From: an uncultured Bacilli bacterium
Lineage (GTDB): Bacteria > Bacillota_I > Bacilli_A > RF39 > UBA660
NCBI GenBank assembly: GCA_934155185.1
Contig: CAKPGT010000014.1
Coordinates: 1 to 29,349 of the forward strand
Length of the DNA: 29,349 nt
Direction of reading: 5' to 3'
Numbering within the stretch: position 1 is the stretch's first letter; each line of letters starts with the position of its first letter. Under the pieces are notes generated by a model that ran no database searches, had not been told where the DNA came from, and saw only the letters and a program-made list of their open reading frames with translations. The position numbers and the translations under genes were made by a program. Positions 23,399-29,349 of this stretch are shown here, piece by piece.

Positions 23399-24508
23399 AT
23401 GAAATTAGATAAAAAAGATACAAAACAAACAATTTTTATTATTATGTTTTCAGCACTAATGTTATGGGCTGTATTAAACTACAAACTGTTTATTGATTTA
23501 ATTAAATTTATATTTAAATTATTAATGCCATTAATTGTTGGAATAGCAATTGCTTTTATAGTAAATGTTCCAATGAAACAATTAGAAAGAAAGATTTTTA
23601 AAGTAGATAAAAGAAAACACAAGAAATTAGTAAGATTAATATCACTTTTCTTATCAATAATATTAATATTTGGTATAGTTTTCTTAATTATGTTTTTAAT
23701 TGTTCCAGAGTTTATAGAGGCTATTATAAATATTAGTAAGAATTTACCGAAAAGTTATAAATGGATAAATGAGCTTTATGATAAATTAACTAATGTATAT
23801 CCAGATATTAAAGGTCAATTTAAGGATATTGATATAAAACATATAATTGATTCTACTTTAGGCTCAACTAAAAATATTGTATCAATTATAATTGCTTTTT
23901 TAACAAATATGATATCTAGATTGGTAACTTTCTTTATAGGTTTTATTATCTCAATATATATATTAATTGATAAGGAAAATTTATCAAGGCAAGCTAAGAA
24001 ACTTATTACTGCGTTTTTCTCTAAAAAAGTTACAAATGAAGTAGTTAAAATAGTTAAGTTAGCTAATAGTACGTTTTCTAGCTTTTTAACTGGTCAGTGT
24101 TTAGATGCTTTTTTAACTGGATTTGAGTTTTTTGTTATACTAAGCATAATAAGAATGCCATATGCACTTATACTTGGAGTTTTATTTGGAGTAACAGCAC
24201 TTATTCCATATATAGGGGCATTTATAACTTTAGTTATAGGTGCGGTTTTAGTTGCGGTGTCAAATCCAATAAATGCTCTATGGTATACTATAGCATTCTT
24301 CTTACTACAGCAGTTTGATGATAACTTCACTTATCCTAAAATAGTTGGTGGCTCAGTTGGGCTTCCAGCACTTTGGGCATTAGTTGCGGTATTAATTGGT
24401 GGAAGCATATTTGGTTTTATTGGAATGATAGTAAGTATACCACTTGCATCAATTATATATAGTTTATTAAAAGACTATGTAAATGAAAAAGTAAAAGATA
24501 AAGAATAA
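23399..24508 (+). CDS. AI-2E family transporter (permease)
   Basis: 369-residue polytopic membrane protein of PF01594. Two helices near 15-60, more at ~75-105, a soluble segment (~105-150) and a C-terminal bundle with the family hallmarks IPYIGAFITLVIG, QQFDDNFTYPKIVGGSVGLPALWALVAV and FGFIGMIVSIPLASIIY. Family members export autoinducer-2 or exchange Na+/H+ and other substrates; the job here is unknown. GGGAGG precedes the ATG. It lies 12 bp behind corA. No strong terminator follows. Confidence 0.92.
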   Translation: MKLDKKDTKQTIFIIMFSALMLWAVLNYKLFIDLIKFIFKLLMPLIVGIAIAFIVNVPMKQLERKIFKVDKRKHKKLVRLISLFLSIILIFGIVFLIMFLIVPEFIEAIINISKNLPKSYKWINELYDKLTNVYPDIKGQFKDIDIKHIIDSTLGSTKNIVSIIIAFLTNMISRLVTFFIGFIISIYILIDKENLSRQAKKLITAFFSKKVTNEVVKIVKLANSTFSSFLTGQCLDAFLTGFEFFVILSIIRMPYALILGVLFGVTALIPYIGAFITLVIGAVLVAVSNPINALWYTIAFFLLQQFDDNFTYPKIVGGSVGLPALWALVAVLIGGSIFGFIGMIVSIPLASIIYSLLKDYVNEKVKDKE

Positions 24509-24534
24509 TAACACAGTAATTCTAACATGCTATA

Positions 24535-24563
24535 TTGACATTAGAAAGAATATATATTATACT
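24535..24563 (+). promoter_or_regulatory. Promoter of perR-rbr
   Basis: -35 TTGACA (24535-24540), 17-bp spacer, -10 TATACT (24558-24563). Confidence 0.88.
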
Positions 24564-24586
24564 TAAATAGTAATCATTACTATTTA
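24564..24586 (+). promoter_or_regulatory. PerR/Fur-type operator, perfect 23-bp palindrome
   Basis: Arm TAAATAGTAAT (24564-24574), central C, and its exact reverse complement (24576-24586). It begins at the base after the -10 box and ends at the ribosome binding site of the Fur-family gene, so it covers the transcription start. Length and symmetry match Per/Fur boxes, and autoregulation by the adjacent regulator is expected. Confidence 0.88.
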
Positions 24587-24595
24587 GGAGATAAA

Positions 24596-24982
24596 ATGAG
24601 ATACTCAAAGCAAAAAGAGGAAATATTAAAAACTGTTATAAATACTAGTAGTCATCCGGATGCTACATATATTTATAACAAGGTAAGAGAGGAAATACCA
24701 AATATAAGCCTAGGTACGGTTTATAGAAACTTAAATACATTAGTAGATGCTGGTATGATAAGAAAAATTATGTTAGATGATGGAAATATCAGATTTGACA
24801 AGACTTTAAATACACATAATCATATTAAATGTATTTATTGTGGAAAGCTTGAAGACATAAACATCTTATTAAATAGGAATGATATAGCAAGGATAGAAAA
24901 TGAAACGAGTTTTGAAATTACTGACAGCAGTTTTAATATAAACGGAGTCTGTGAAAACTGTCTAAAGGAAAGGAAGAATTAA
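24596..24982 (+). CDS. perR: Fur-family peroxide-responsive regulator, PerR-like
   Basis: 128 residues, winged helix then dimerisation domain. HTH: NISLGTVYRNLNTLVDAGMI. The regulatory metal site residues align with Bacillus PerR: His20 (H37), Asp68 (D85), His74 (H91), His76 (H93) and Asp87 (D104). Asp at the 85/104 positions favours PerR over Fur. The structural zinc has CIYC (79/82) and CENC (119/122). Peroxide oxidises the metal-site histidines and releases DNA in known PerR. The N-terminus is ~17 residues shorter than in Bacillus. It shares a transcript with rubrerythrin, a classical PerR target, and its operator spans 24564-24586. Confidence 0.9.
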   Translation: MRYSKQKEEILKTVINTSSHPDATYIYNKVREEIPNISLGTVYRNLNTLVDAGMIRKIMLDDGNIRFDKTLNTHNHIKCIYCGKLEDINILLNRNDIARIENETSFEITDSSFNINGVCENCLKERKN

Positions 24983-24984
24983 TT

Positions 24985-25524
24985 ATGGAACTTAAAGGAA
25001 CAAAAACTGAAGCAAATTTAATGACAGCATTTGCTGGAGAAAGCCAAGCTAGAAATAAATATACATATTTTGCTAGTAAAGCTAAAAAAGAAGGATATGA
25101 ACAAATAGCATCTATATTTGAGGAAACTGCTAATAACGAAAAAGAACATGCTAAAATGTGGTTTAAATTACTTAATGGTGGAGATATTAAATCTACAGCT
25201 GAAAACCTTAAAGCTGCTGCAGAAGGTGAAAACTATGAGTGGACTGACATGTATAAAGAATTTGCTAAAACTGCAAAAGAAGAAGGCTTTGATAAGATTG
25301 CATTTCTTTTTGAAGAAGTAGCTAAAATTGAGAAGAACCATGAAGAAAGATATTTAAAATTACTAGGAAACGTTGATAATAACTTAGTATTTAAAAAGGG
25401 TGAAGAAACAGTTTGGATCTGTCGTAATTGTGGACATGTATACGTAGGAAAGGAAGCACCTAAAGTATGCCCAGTATGTAATCATCCTCAAAGCTATTTT
25501 GAACAAAAGAAAGAAAATTATTAA
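24985..25524 (+). CDS. rbr: Rubrerythrin
   Basis: 179 residues: four-helix ferritin-like di-iron domain (~1-140) and rubredoxin domain (~143-179). Di-iron ligands are in AFAGESQARNKY, FEETANNEKEHAK and FEEVAKIEKNHEERY. The rubredoxin iron has WICRNCG and CPVCNHP. It reduces hydrogen peroxide in anaerobes and microaerophiles. It starts two bases after perR with its ribosome binding site inside the perR end, so it is co-transcribed and under PerR control. This suggests an oxygen-sensitive lifestyle. Confidence 0.96.
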   Translation: MELKGTKTEANLMTAFAGESQARNKYTYFASKAKKEGYEQIASIFEETANNEKEHAKMWFKLLNGGDIKSTAENLKAAAEGENYEWTDMYKEFAKTAKEEGFDKIAFLFEEVAKIEKNHEERYLKLLGNVDNNLVFKKGEETVWICRNCGHVYVGKEAPKVCPVCNHPQSYFEQKKENY

Positions 25525-25540
25525 TATAATAAGTTTGTAT

Positions 25541-25565
25541 AAGAGGCTTTTAAAAGCTTCTTTTT
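25541..25565 (+). terminator. Terminator of perR-rbr
   Basis: AAGAGGCTT (25541-25549) pairs with AAGCTTCTT (25554-25562, one G-U) around TTAA, followed by T residues. Confidence 0.85.
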
Positions 25566-25587
25566 ACTGCTAGAAGGAAAGAGTACT

Positions 25588-26262
25588 ATGAAAAAGAAAA
25601 AGAAGAAACTTGATATAATATATGAAGATAAAGAAATACTAGTAATAAATAAACCTAGCGGAATACTTACGGTATCAACGTTAAAAGAAAAAGAAAGAAC
25701 TTTATTTTATGAAGCTTCAGAATATGTTAAGAAAAGTAATCCTAAAGCCAAGGTATTTATAGTTAATAGGCTTGATAGAGATACTTCTGGAATAGTTTTA
25801 TTCGCTAAAACACAAAGTATAAAATATGCATATCAAAACTCATGGGATAAACTAGCTATTAAAAGGGGTTATGTTGCTATAGTAAAAGGAAAAATGGATA
25901 ATGAAAAGGGTACTATAAAATCATATTTAAAAGAAACTAAAACACTTTTAGTTTACTCTTCAAATGATAAGACAAATGGTAAATTAGCTATAACTAATTA
26001 TAGTGTTATAAAAGAAAATAAAAAGTATTCTATGCTTAATATAGAAATAAAAACTGGTAGAAAAAATCAGATTAGAGTACATTTAAATGATATTAATCAT
26101 CCTATACTTGGAGATAAAAAATATGGTAATGTAAAAAGTCCGGCAAATAGACTTATGCTTCATGCTAATTTATTAGTATTAGTAAACCCTAAAACTAATA
26201 AGAAAATGGAGTTTGAAAGTAAAATTCCAAAAAGTTTTGAAAACTTATTTAATAATAATTAA
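25588..26262 (+). CDS. RluA-family pseudouridine synthase
   Basis: 224 residues. It isomerises specific uridines in rRNA or tRNA to pseudouridine. The catalytic motif is VNRLDRDTSGIVLFAKT with Asp63 in RLDR; the usual preceding His is Asn60. Further family motifs: INKPSGIL (~20), KRGYVAIVKG (~92), IKTGRKNQIRVHL (~153), HPILGDKKYG (~170) and RLMLHA. There is no N-terminal S4 domain, which makes it a short form (like RluA/TruC-type enzymes). The target site cannot be assigned. A strong Lys run at the N-terminus may aid RNA binding. Followed 21 bp later by the GDPD gene. Confidence 0.92.
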   Translation: MKKKKKKLDIIYEDKEILVINKPSGILTVSTLKEKERTLFYEASEYVKKSNPKAKVFIVNRLDRDTSGIVLFAKTQSIKYAYQNSWDKLAIKRGYVAIVKGKMDNEKGTIKSYLKETKTLLVYSSNDKTNGKLAITNYSVIKENKKYSMLNIEIKTGRKNQIRVHLNDINHPILGDKKYGNVKSPANRLMLHANLLVLVNPKTNKKMEFESKIPKSFENLFNNN

Positions 26263-26283
26263 TAATATATAATAGGTGGTTAT

Positions 26284-27018
26284 ATGAAAGATATAAGTTT
26301 TCTTAAAAAAGGTTTGATTGCACACAGAGGATATCATGATAAGGACAAAGGAATAATAGAAAATTCTATAGAATCATTTAAAAGAGCAATAGCATATAAA
26401 TATATAATTGAATTAGATGTTCATATGTTAAATGATGGTAATATAGTTGTTTTTCATGATAGTAATTTAAAAAGAATTTGCGGCGTTAACAAAGTGATAG
26501 AAAATTGTAGCTATGATGAAATTAAAAACTATAAATTATTTAATACGGAATCTAAAATACCATTGTTAAGTGATGTTTTAAAATTAGTTGATGGAAAAGT
26601 ACCATTATTAATAGAAATAAAAAAATATTATAAATATGGTGTTTTAGAAAAGAAACTTGCTAATATGCTAAGAGATTATAATGGTAAAGTTGCTGTTCAA
26701 AGTTTTTATCCTAAAACTATTTTTTGGTTTAAAAAGAATGCTAGGAATATTCCGATAGGATTATTAACAAGTGATTTTAAAAATAGTAGTAATAATTTAA
26801 AGCGATTAATTGGGAAAACTATCTTGCTAGATATAATATTAAAATCTGACTTTATTTCTTATGATATAAATGCTACCCCTAATTTATATATTAATTCTAA
26901 AAAAAAGAAGAAGTTTATACTTGGATGGACAATTAAAGATAAGAAAACTTATGAAAAAGGTATAACTTATTTTGATAATCTGATATGTGAAAATATGGAT
27001 AGATATACAAGAACCTAA
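26284..27018 (+). CDS. Glycerophosphodiester phosphodiesterase family protein
   Basis: 244 residues, TIM-barrel GDPD. Catalytic signatures: HRG (14-16) with EN (26-27), E43-x-D45 (IIELDVHML), H58-D59 (VVFHDSNLKR) and LIEIK for the later Glu/Lys. Known members split glycerophosphodiesters into glycerol-3-phosphate and an alcohol. No signal peptide, so cytosolic. AGGTGG precedes the ATG. It is probably co-transcribed with the RluA-type gene but is functionally unrelated. Confidence 0.92.
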   Translation: MKDISFLKKGLIAHRGYHDKDKGIIENSIESFKRAIAYKYIIELDVHMLNDGNIVVFHDSNLKRICGVNKVIENCSYDEIKNYKLFNTESKIPLLSDVLKLVDGKVPLLIEIKKYYKYGVLEKKLANMLRDYNGKVAVQSFYPKTIFWFKKNARNIPIGLLTSDFKNSSNNLKRLIGKTILLDIILKSDFISYDINATPNLYINSKKKKKFILGWTIKDKKTYEKGITYFDNLICENMDRYTRT

Positions 27019-27045
27019 GGACTATTTAGCAATAGTTTTTCTTTT
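27019..27045 (+). terminator. Terminator after the GDPD gene
   Basis: ACTATT (27021-27026), loop TAGC, AATAGT (27031-27036), then TTTTCTTTTTTT. Confidence 0.75.
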
Positions 27046-27214
27046 TTTGTAAAATAATTTTTTCTCAAAATGTAAAATAAAAATTGCTTTTTTTGTAAAG
27101 TAGTATAATTAATTTAATAAAAAAATATATAAAATAGACGCCTAGAATCAAAAATAATATAGTACCATGTTCTATTTATTGGTACATTAAGGAACTAATT
27201 TTGTCAAAAAACAC
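27046..27214. other. AT-rich intergenic stretch before the infC promoter
   Basis: No reading frame is supported. It holds a TATAAT (27104-27109) with a poorly placed TTGCTT (27084-27089, only 14 bp away) and an inverted repeat GTACCA/TGGTAC (27162-27167 and 27180-27185) with a 12-base loop. No tRNA or known riboswitch is recognised. Confidence 0.5.
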
Positions 27215-27243
27215 TTTACATTTCATATATTTTATTGTATACT
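27215..27243 (+). promoter_or_regulatory. Promoter of the infC-rpmI-rplT operon
   Basis: -35 TTTACA (27215-27220), 17-bp spacer, -10 TATACT (27238-27243). Confidence 0.75.
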
Positions 27244-27249
27244 TATTAA

Positions 27250-27403
27250 GTAATTTTGATATGAAGGAAAGAAGATTGTATTTATCTCACCCGATTGCGA
27301 TAGAGTAATGGGTAAATGCCTAGTAAAAATTAAATATGGAATTATTGGGTTTTTATGGGATGAATACAGCTTTGTATTCATTTTTTTATGGAGGTGCTTT
27401 AAT
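27250..27403 (+). promoter_or_regulatory. infC operon leader, probable L20-type attenuator
   Basis: A ~150-base untranslated leader precedes infC. It contains ACCC (27289-27292) that can pair with GGGT (27310-27313), and it ends in a full terminator at 27360-27387 just upstream of the infC ribosome binding site. In Bacillus and relatives, L20 binds the infC leader and promotes such premature termination. The L20 role here is inferred from operon identity and layout. Confidence 0.7.
27360..27387 (+). terminator. Attenuator terminator in the infC leader
   Basis: ATGAATACA (27360-27368) and TGTATTCAT (27373-27381) form a perfect 9-bp stem with loop GCTT and a T run, three bases upstream of GGAGGT. 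Confidence 0.9.
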
Positions 27404-27931
27404 ATAGCAAAAGAAAAAGATATGCCAATTAATGGGCAAATTCGTGCCAGACAAATGTTAGTTATTGGCCCGAACGGTGAACAACTAGGTATTAAATCGA
27501 AGGATGAAGCTTTAACACTTGCTTCTTATGCTGGATTTGATTTGGTAATGATTAATGAAAAAGCAGACACACCAGTTTGCAAGTTAATGGATTATAACAA
27601 ATTCAAATATGAAAAAAAGAAAAAGCTAAAGGAATCACAAAAAAAGCAAAAAGAAAATAATGCTGAGATGAAAGAATATCGATTATCTCCAAATATTGAT
27701 GTTCATGATTTTAATACAAAACTAACTAACGCTAGAAAGTATTTAGAAAAAGGACATAAAATAAAGTTATCGATACGTTTTAAAGGACGCGAGATGCAGT
27801 TTACTAATAAGGGAAAAGATGTTCTTTTAAGATTTGCTAAGGAAGCTGAAGACATTAGTGCTCTAGAATCGGCGCCTTTATTAGATGGCAGAACTATGAT
27901 AGCGATATTAGCCCCAGTAAAAAATAAATAA
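27404..27931 (+). CDS. infC: Translation initiation factor IF-3 (AUA start)
   Basis: About 175 residues. It binds the 30S subunit, keeps ribosomes dissociated and checks the start codon. Motifs: NGQIRARQMLVIGPNGEQLGIKSKDEAL, ADTPVCKLMDYNKFKYEKKKKLKESQKKQK, EYRLSPNIDVHDFNTKL, RKYLEKGHKIKLSIRFKGREM. Start: no ATG or GTG is well placed. ATA 27404-27406 follows GGAGGT by eight bases, giving M-AKEKDMPINGQIRA, which aligns with the ISKDFIINEQIRA start of Bacillus IF-3. The in-frame ATG at 27422 is 26 bases from the site. Rare AUU/AUA starts are the known basis of IF-3 autoregulation. The leader terminator adds a second control. Confidence 0.95.
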   Translation: MAKEKDMPINGQIRARQMLVIGPNGEQLGIKSKDEALTLASYAGFDLVMINEKADTPVCKLMDYNKFKYEKKKKLKESQKKQKENNAEMKEYRLSPNIDVHDFNTKLTNARKYLEKGHKIKLSIRFKGREMQFTNKGKDVLLRFAKEAEDISALESAPLLDGRTMIAILAPVKNK

Positions 27932-27951
27932 GTAATTTAGGAGGAAAAATT

Positions 27952-28155
27952 ATGGCAAAGAAAACACAAAAAACTCATAAGGGTACTAAAAAAGTATTAA
28001 ATGTAAGACAAAGTGGAACAATTACAATTGGAAAACCAGGTTCAAGACATAATACTGGTTCTAAGAATTCAAAATTCAATAGAAGATGTAGAGAAGGCTC
28101 TAGTTTGAGTAAAGCAGATAGCAACAGACTAAAGAGAATAGTTGACACTTTATAA
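27952..28155 (+). CDS. rpmI: Ribosomal protein L35
   Basis: 67 residues, highly basic, normal length. The usual KTHKGTKKVLNVRQSGTI start and NTGSKNSKFNRRCREGSSLSKADSNRLKRIV end match L35, though the centre is divergent. AGGAGG lies before the ATG. Second gene of the infC operon, 20 bp after infC. Confidence 0.93.
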   Translation: MAKKTQKTHKGTKKVLNVRQSGTITIGKPGSRHNTGSKNSKFNRRCREGSSLSKADSNRLKRIVDTL

Positions 28156-28185
28156 TAAGAGAAGTAAAAGAAGGAGGAAATAATA

Positions 28186-28722
28186 ATGGCAAGAGTAAAA
28201 AATGGTGCTGTAACAAAAGCACGTCGTAAGAAAATATTAAAAGAAGCTAAGGGATATTTTGGTAGTAAACACCGTTTATTTAAAACTGCAAAAGAACAAG
28301 TAATGCATTCATATATGTATGCTTTTAGAGATAGAAAACAAAATAAGCGTAATTTTAGAAAGTTATGGATAGTACGTATTAACGCTGCATGTCGTGAAAA
28401 CGAAATTAGTTATTCAAGATTTATTAATGGTCTTTCAAAGGCAGGAGTTACTGTTAATAGAAAGATGTTAGCTGAAATAGCTATCGATTCACCAGAAGCA
28501 TTTAAGGACTTAGTTTTAATTGCTAAAGATGCATTAGAAGGTAAGATGCCAAAAGAAGCTAAGGTAACTTCTACAGCAAAAAAAGAAGCTCCTAAAAAGG
28601 AAGCTAAAAATGAAGATATATCAAAATTAACTGTAGCAGAACTTAAGGCTTTAGCTAAGAAAAAAGGTATTGAAGGATATACTTCAATGAAGAAAGCTGA
28701 ATTATTAGAGAAACTAGCTTAG
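28186..28722 (+). CDS. rplT: Ribosomal protein L20 with a C-terminal Rho_N/SAP-like extension
   Basis: Residues 1-~119 are a complete L20: MARVKNGAVTKARRKKILK, AKGYFGSKHRLFKTAKEQVM, YAFRDRKQNKRNFRKLWIVR, INGLSKAGVTVNRKMLAEIA. It binds 23S rRNA early in 50S assembly and in many Firmicutes represses its own operon. L20 is usually ~118 residues; this one has 178. The extra part is a Lys/Ala/Glu-rich linker (~120-144), then LTVAELKALAKKKGIEGYTS and KKAELLEKL (~145-178), which fits the Rho N-terminal/SAP helix-extended-loop-helix fold that binds nucleic acid. There is no frameshift or composition break, so the fusion looks genuine. Ends in TAG inside the terminator stem. Confidence 0.95.
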   Translation: MARVKNGAVTKARRKKILKEAKGYFGSKHRLFKTAKEQVMHSYMYAFRDRKQNKRNFRKLWIVRINAACRENEISYSRFINGLSKAGVTVNRKMLAEIAIDSPEAFKDLVLIAKDALEGKMPKEAKVTSTAKKEAPKKEAKNEDISKLTVAELKALAKKKGIEGYTSMKKAELLEKLA

Positions 28723-28733
28723 TTTCTTTTTTT
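28709..28733 (+). terminator. Terminator of the infC-rpmI-rplT operon
   Basis: AGAAACTA (28709-28716) and TAGTTTCT (28720-28727), loop GCT, then a run of T. The rplT stop codon lies in the 3' arm. Confidence 0.9.
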
Positions 28734-28756
28734 GATGTTTTTATAATAAATAATGT

Positions 28757-28762
28757 TATAAT
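28757..28762 (+). promoter_or_regulatory. Promoter of the 28788 gene (extended -10)
   Basis: TATAAT (28757-28762) preceded by TGT; -35 weak. Confidence 0.5.
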
Positions 28763-28787
28763 AAAATTGTATTGTAATGAGGTTATA

Positions 28788-29189
28788 ATGAAAAATATTA
28801 ATAATGCTTTTAATAAACTAAAAAAAACTTGTAATGTTATTTGGGCTAGTGATGATCATGATACTTTATATATATATTCTTATGATAAAAAATATAGAAT
28901 TTTTGTATCCTATAACGCAAATATAATAGAGGTGGAAAAAAAATTTTTAATTTTTAAATGGGAATATTGGAATTTACTTTTTCATTGGCATCCAGGTGAT
29001 TATAAAGATGGGGCTGAGTTTTATGATGAAGTATTAGGATTATGCAATAAAAACAATATATTAGTAGTAAAAAAGACATTATTATATTTAACAATAAAAG
29101 TTATTTCAAAGGATAAATTTAAGGAAAATAAAAGAAGATATAAAAGCAACTTATTTAGAAAGTGCTACATTATAAACATTATTTTATAA
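28788..29189 (+). CDS. Uncharacterised small protein
   Basis: 133 residues from ATG 28788, which has GAGGTT upstream; an in-frame TTG at 28767 is less likely. I do not recognise a family. It looks cytosolic, aromatic-rich in the centre (FLIFKWEYWNLLFHWHPGDY) and basic at the C-terminus (KENKRRYKSNLFRK). Composition is like the host's. It stands between the ribosomal protein operon terminator and an RNA promoter, so it is probably a single-gene transcript. An inverted repeat TATCTAT/ATAGATA (29202-29208 and 29226-29232) follows, but with no T run. Confidence 0.6.
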   Translation: MKNINNAFNKLKKTCNVIWASDDHDTLYIYSYDKKYRIFVSYNANIIEVEKKFLIFKWEYWNLLFHWHPGDYKDGAEFYDEVLGLCNKNNILVVKKTLLYLTIKVISKDKFKENKRRYKSNLFRKCYIINIIL

Positions 29190-29256
29190 TATAAAAAAGA
29201 GTATCTATAAAACAAAAAAGCATAAATAGATATTATGAAATATATGATAAAAATGA

Positions 29257-29262
29257 TATAAT
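29257..29262 (+). promoter_or_regulatory. Promoter of the right-edge RNA (extended -10)
   Basis: TATAAT (29257-29262) preceded by TGA; -35 weak. Predicted start is near 29269, directly before the GC-richer structured stretch. Confidence 0.6.
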
Positions 29263-29268
29263 ATTTTT

Positions 29269-29349
29269 GTGGTGGTGCGTCAGTTCGGCGTATATAATAT
29301 AGTTGGTGGGAAACCAACCTGGTAATCCATAGCAAGGAGCCAGTAGTTA
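29269..29349 (+). ncRNA. Start of an unidentified structured RNA or riboswitch leader (cut by window end)
   Basis: GC-richer than its surroundings and non-coding. Visible pairings: TGCGTC with GGCGTA (29276-29281 and 29287-29292) around a short loop, and GTTGG (29303-29307) with CCAAC (29315-29319) around TGGGAAA. The order GGTGC, a hairpin, GGGAA, GGTAATCC, GCCAGT faintly recalls the cobalamin riboswitch core, but its conserved GCCACTG is not matched. GGGAAACC...GGTAATCCATAGCAA also resembles the P4-P5 segment of group I introns. Neither can be decided without the downstream sequence. Confidence 0.35.

Noticed and set aside
27308..27403. infC starting at ATG 27308
   Set aside because: The extra residues would be encoded by the leader attenuator; IF-3 homology starts at 27404.
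1..29349. Genome-wide UGA-to-Trp or AGG reassignment
   Set aside because: Long conserved genes use TGG for Trp with no internal TGA, yhcG ends at TGA at its normal family end, and AGG sits at conserved Arg positions (e.g. TANRGD of PheT). Only the HepT frame has TGA at a Trp site.
1..29349. CRISPR array, tRNA or rRNA genes
   Set aside because: No regularly spaced direct repeats, no cloverleaf with a TTCGA-type loop and acceptor pairing, and no rRNA-like stretch were seen by eye in the intergenic regions.

Overview
The window is chromosomal DNA from a very AT-rich, Gram-positive bacterium of the Bacilli/low-GC Firmicutes type, probably an uncultured, gut-associated, spore-forming lineage. This rests on strong AGGAGG-type ribosome binding sites, a T-box leader on pheST, a MarR-controlled heterodimeric ABC exporter, a PerR/rubrerythrin pair, Bacillus-like synteny (pheS-pheT-sspI, polA-mutM, rpsO-pnp, infC-rpmI-rplT), and a gene for the small acid-soluble spore protein SspI. 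The genetic code reads as standard: Trp is TGG and Arg includes AGG. TGA is very rare as a stop. Of 29 annotated reading frames 23 end in TAA, 5 in TAG and 1 in TGA.

Layout. 1-813: 3' part of a secreted or surface protein whose last ~100 coding bases differ sharply from the genome in composition, resembling the variable region of a diversity-generating retroelement target. 816-4508: T-box-controlled pheS-pheT, with sspI convergent behind it. 4879-8312: polA-mutM. 8347-10988: rpsO (with a structured leader) and pnp. 11016-11626: an orphan gene. 11680-12567: a decayed IS1182-family insertion sequence with palindromic ends. 12633-14687: CmpB-like membrane protein, PAP2 phosphatase and a membrane-anchored protein with an EF-hand-like loop. 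14719-19383: marR and two ABC half-transporters under a palindromic operator. 19426-22362: an accessory patch with a HEPN/MNT toxin-antitoxin pair whose toxin frame carries a TGA at an invariant Trp, a surface protein, and a YhcG-type PD-(D/E)XK nuclease. 22445-24508: CorA and an AI-2E-family permease. 24535-25565: perR-rbr with a perfect 23-bp operator. 25588-27018: RluA-type pseudouridine synthase and a glycerophosphodiester phosphodiesterase. 27215-28733: the infC-rpmI-rplT operon with an attenuated leader, an AUA-started infC and an L20 protein that carries an extra C-terminal Rho_N/SAP-like domain. 28788-29349: an orphan gene and the start of a structured RNA cut by the window edge.

Most of the window is translation, replication and RNA-decay housekeeping. 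Accessory material lies in four places: the first gene, 11-12.6 kb, 19.4-22.4 kb and the right end. The most interesting points are the putative hypervariable 3' end of the first gene, the nonsense codon in the HepT-like toxin, the L20 fusion, the 50-residue repeats in the extracellular insert of the second ABC subunit, and the unidentified RNA at the right edge.
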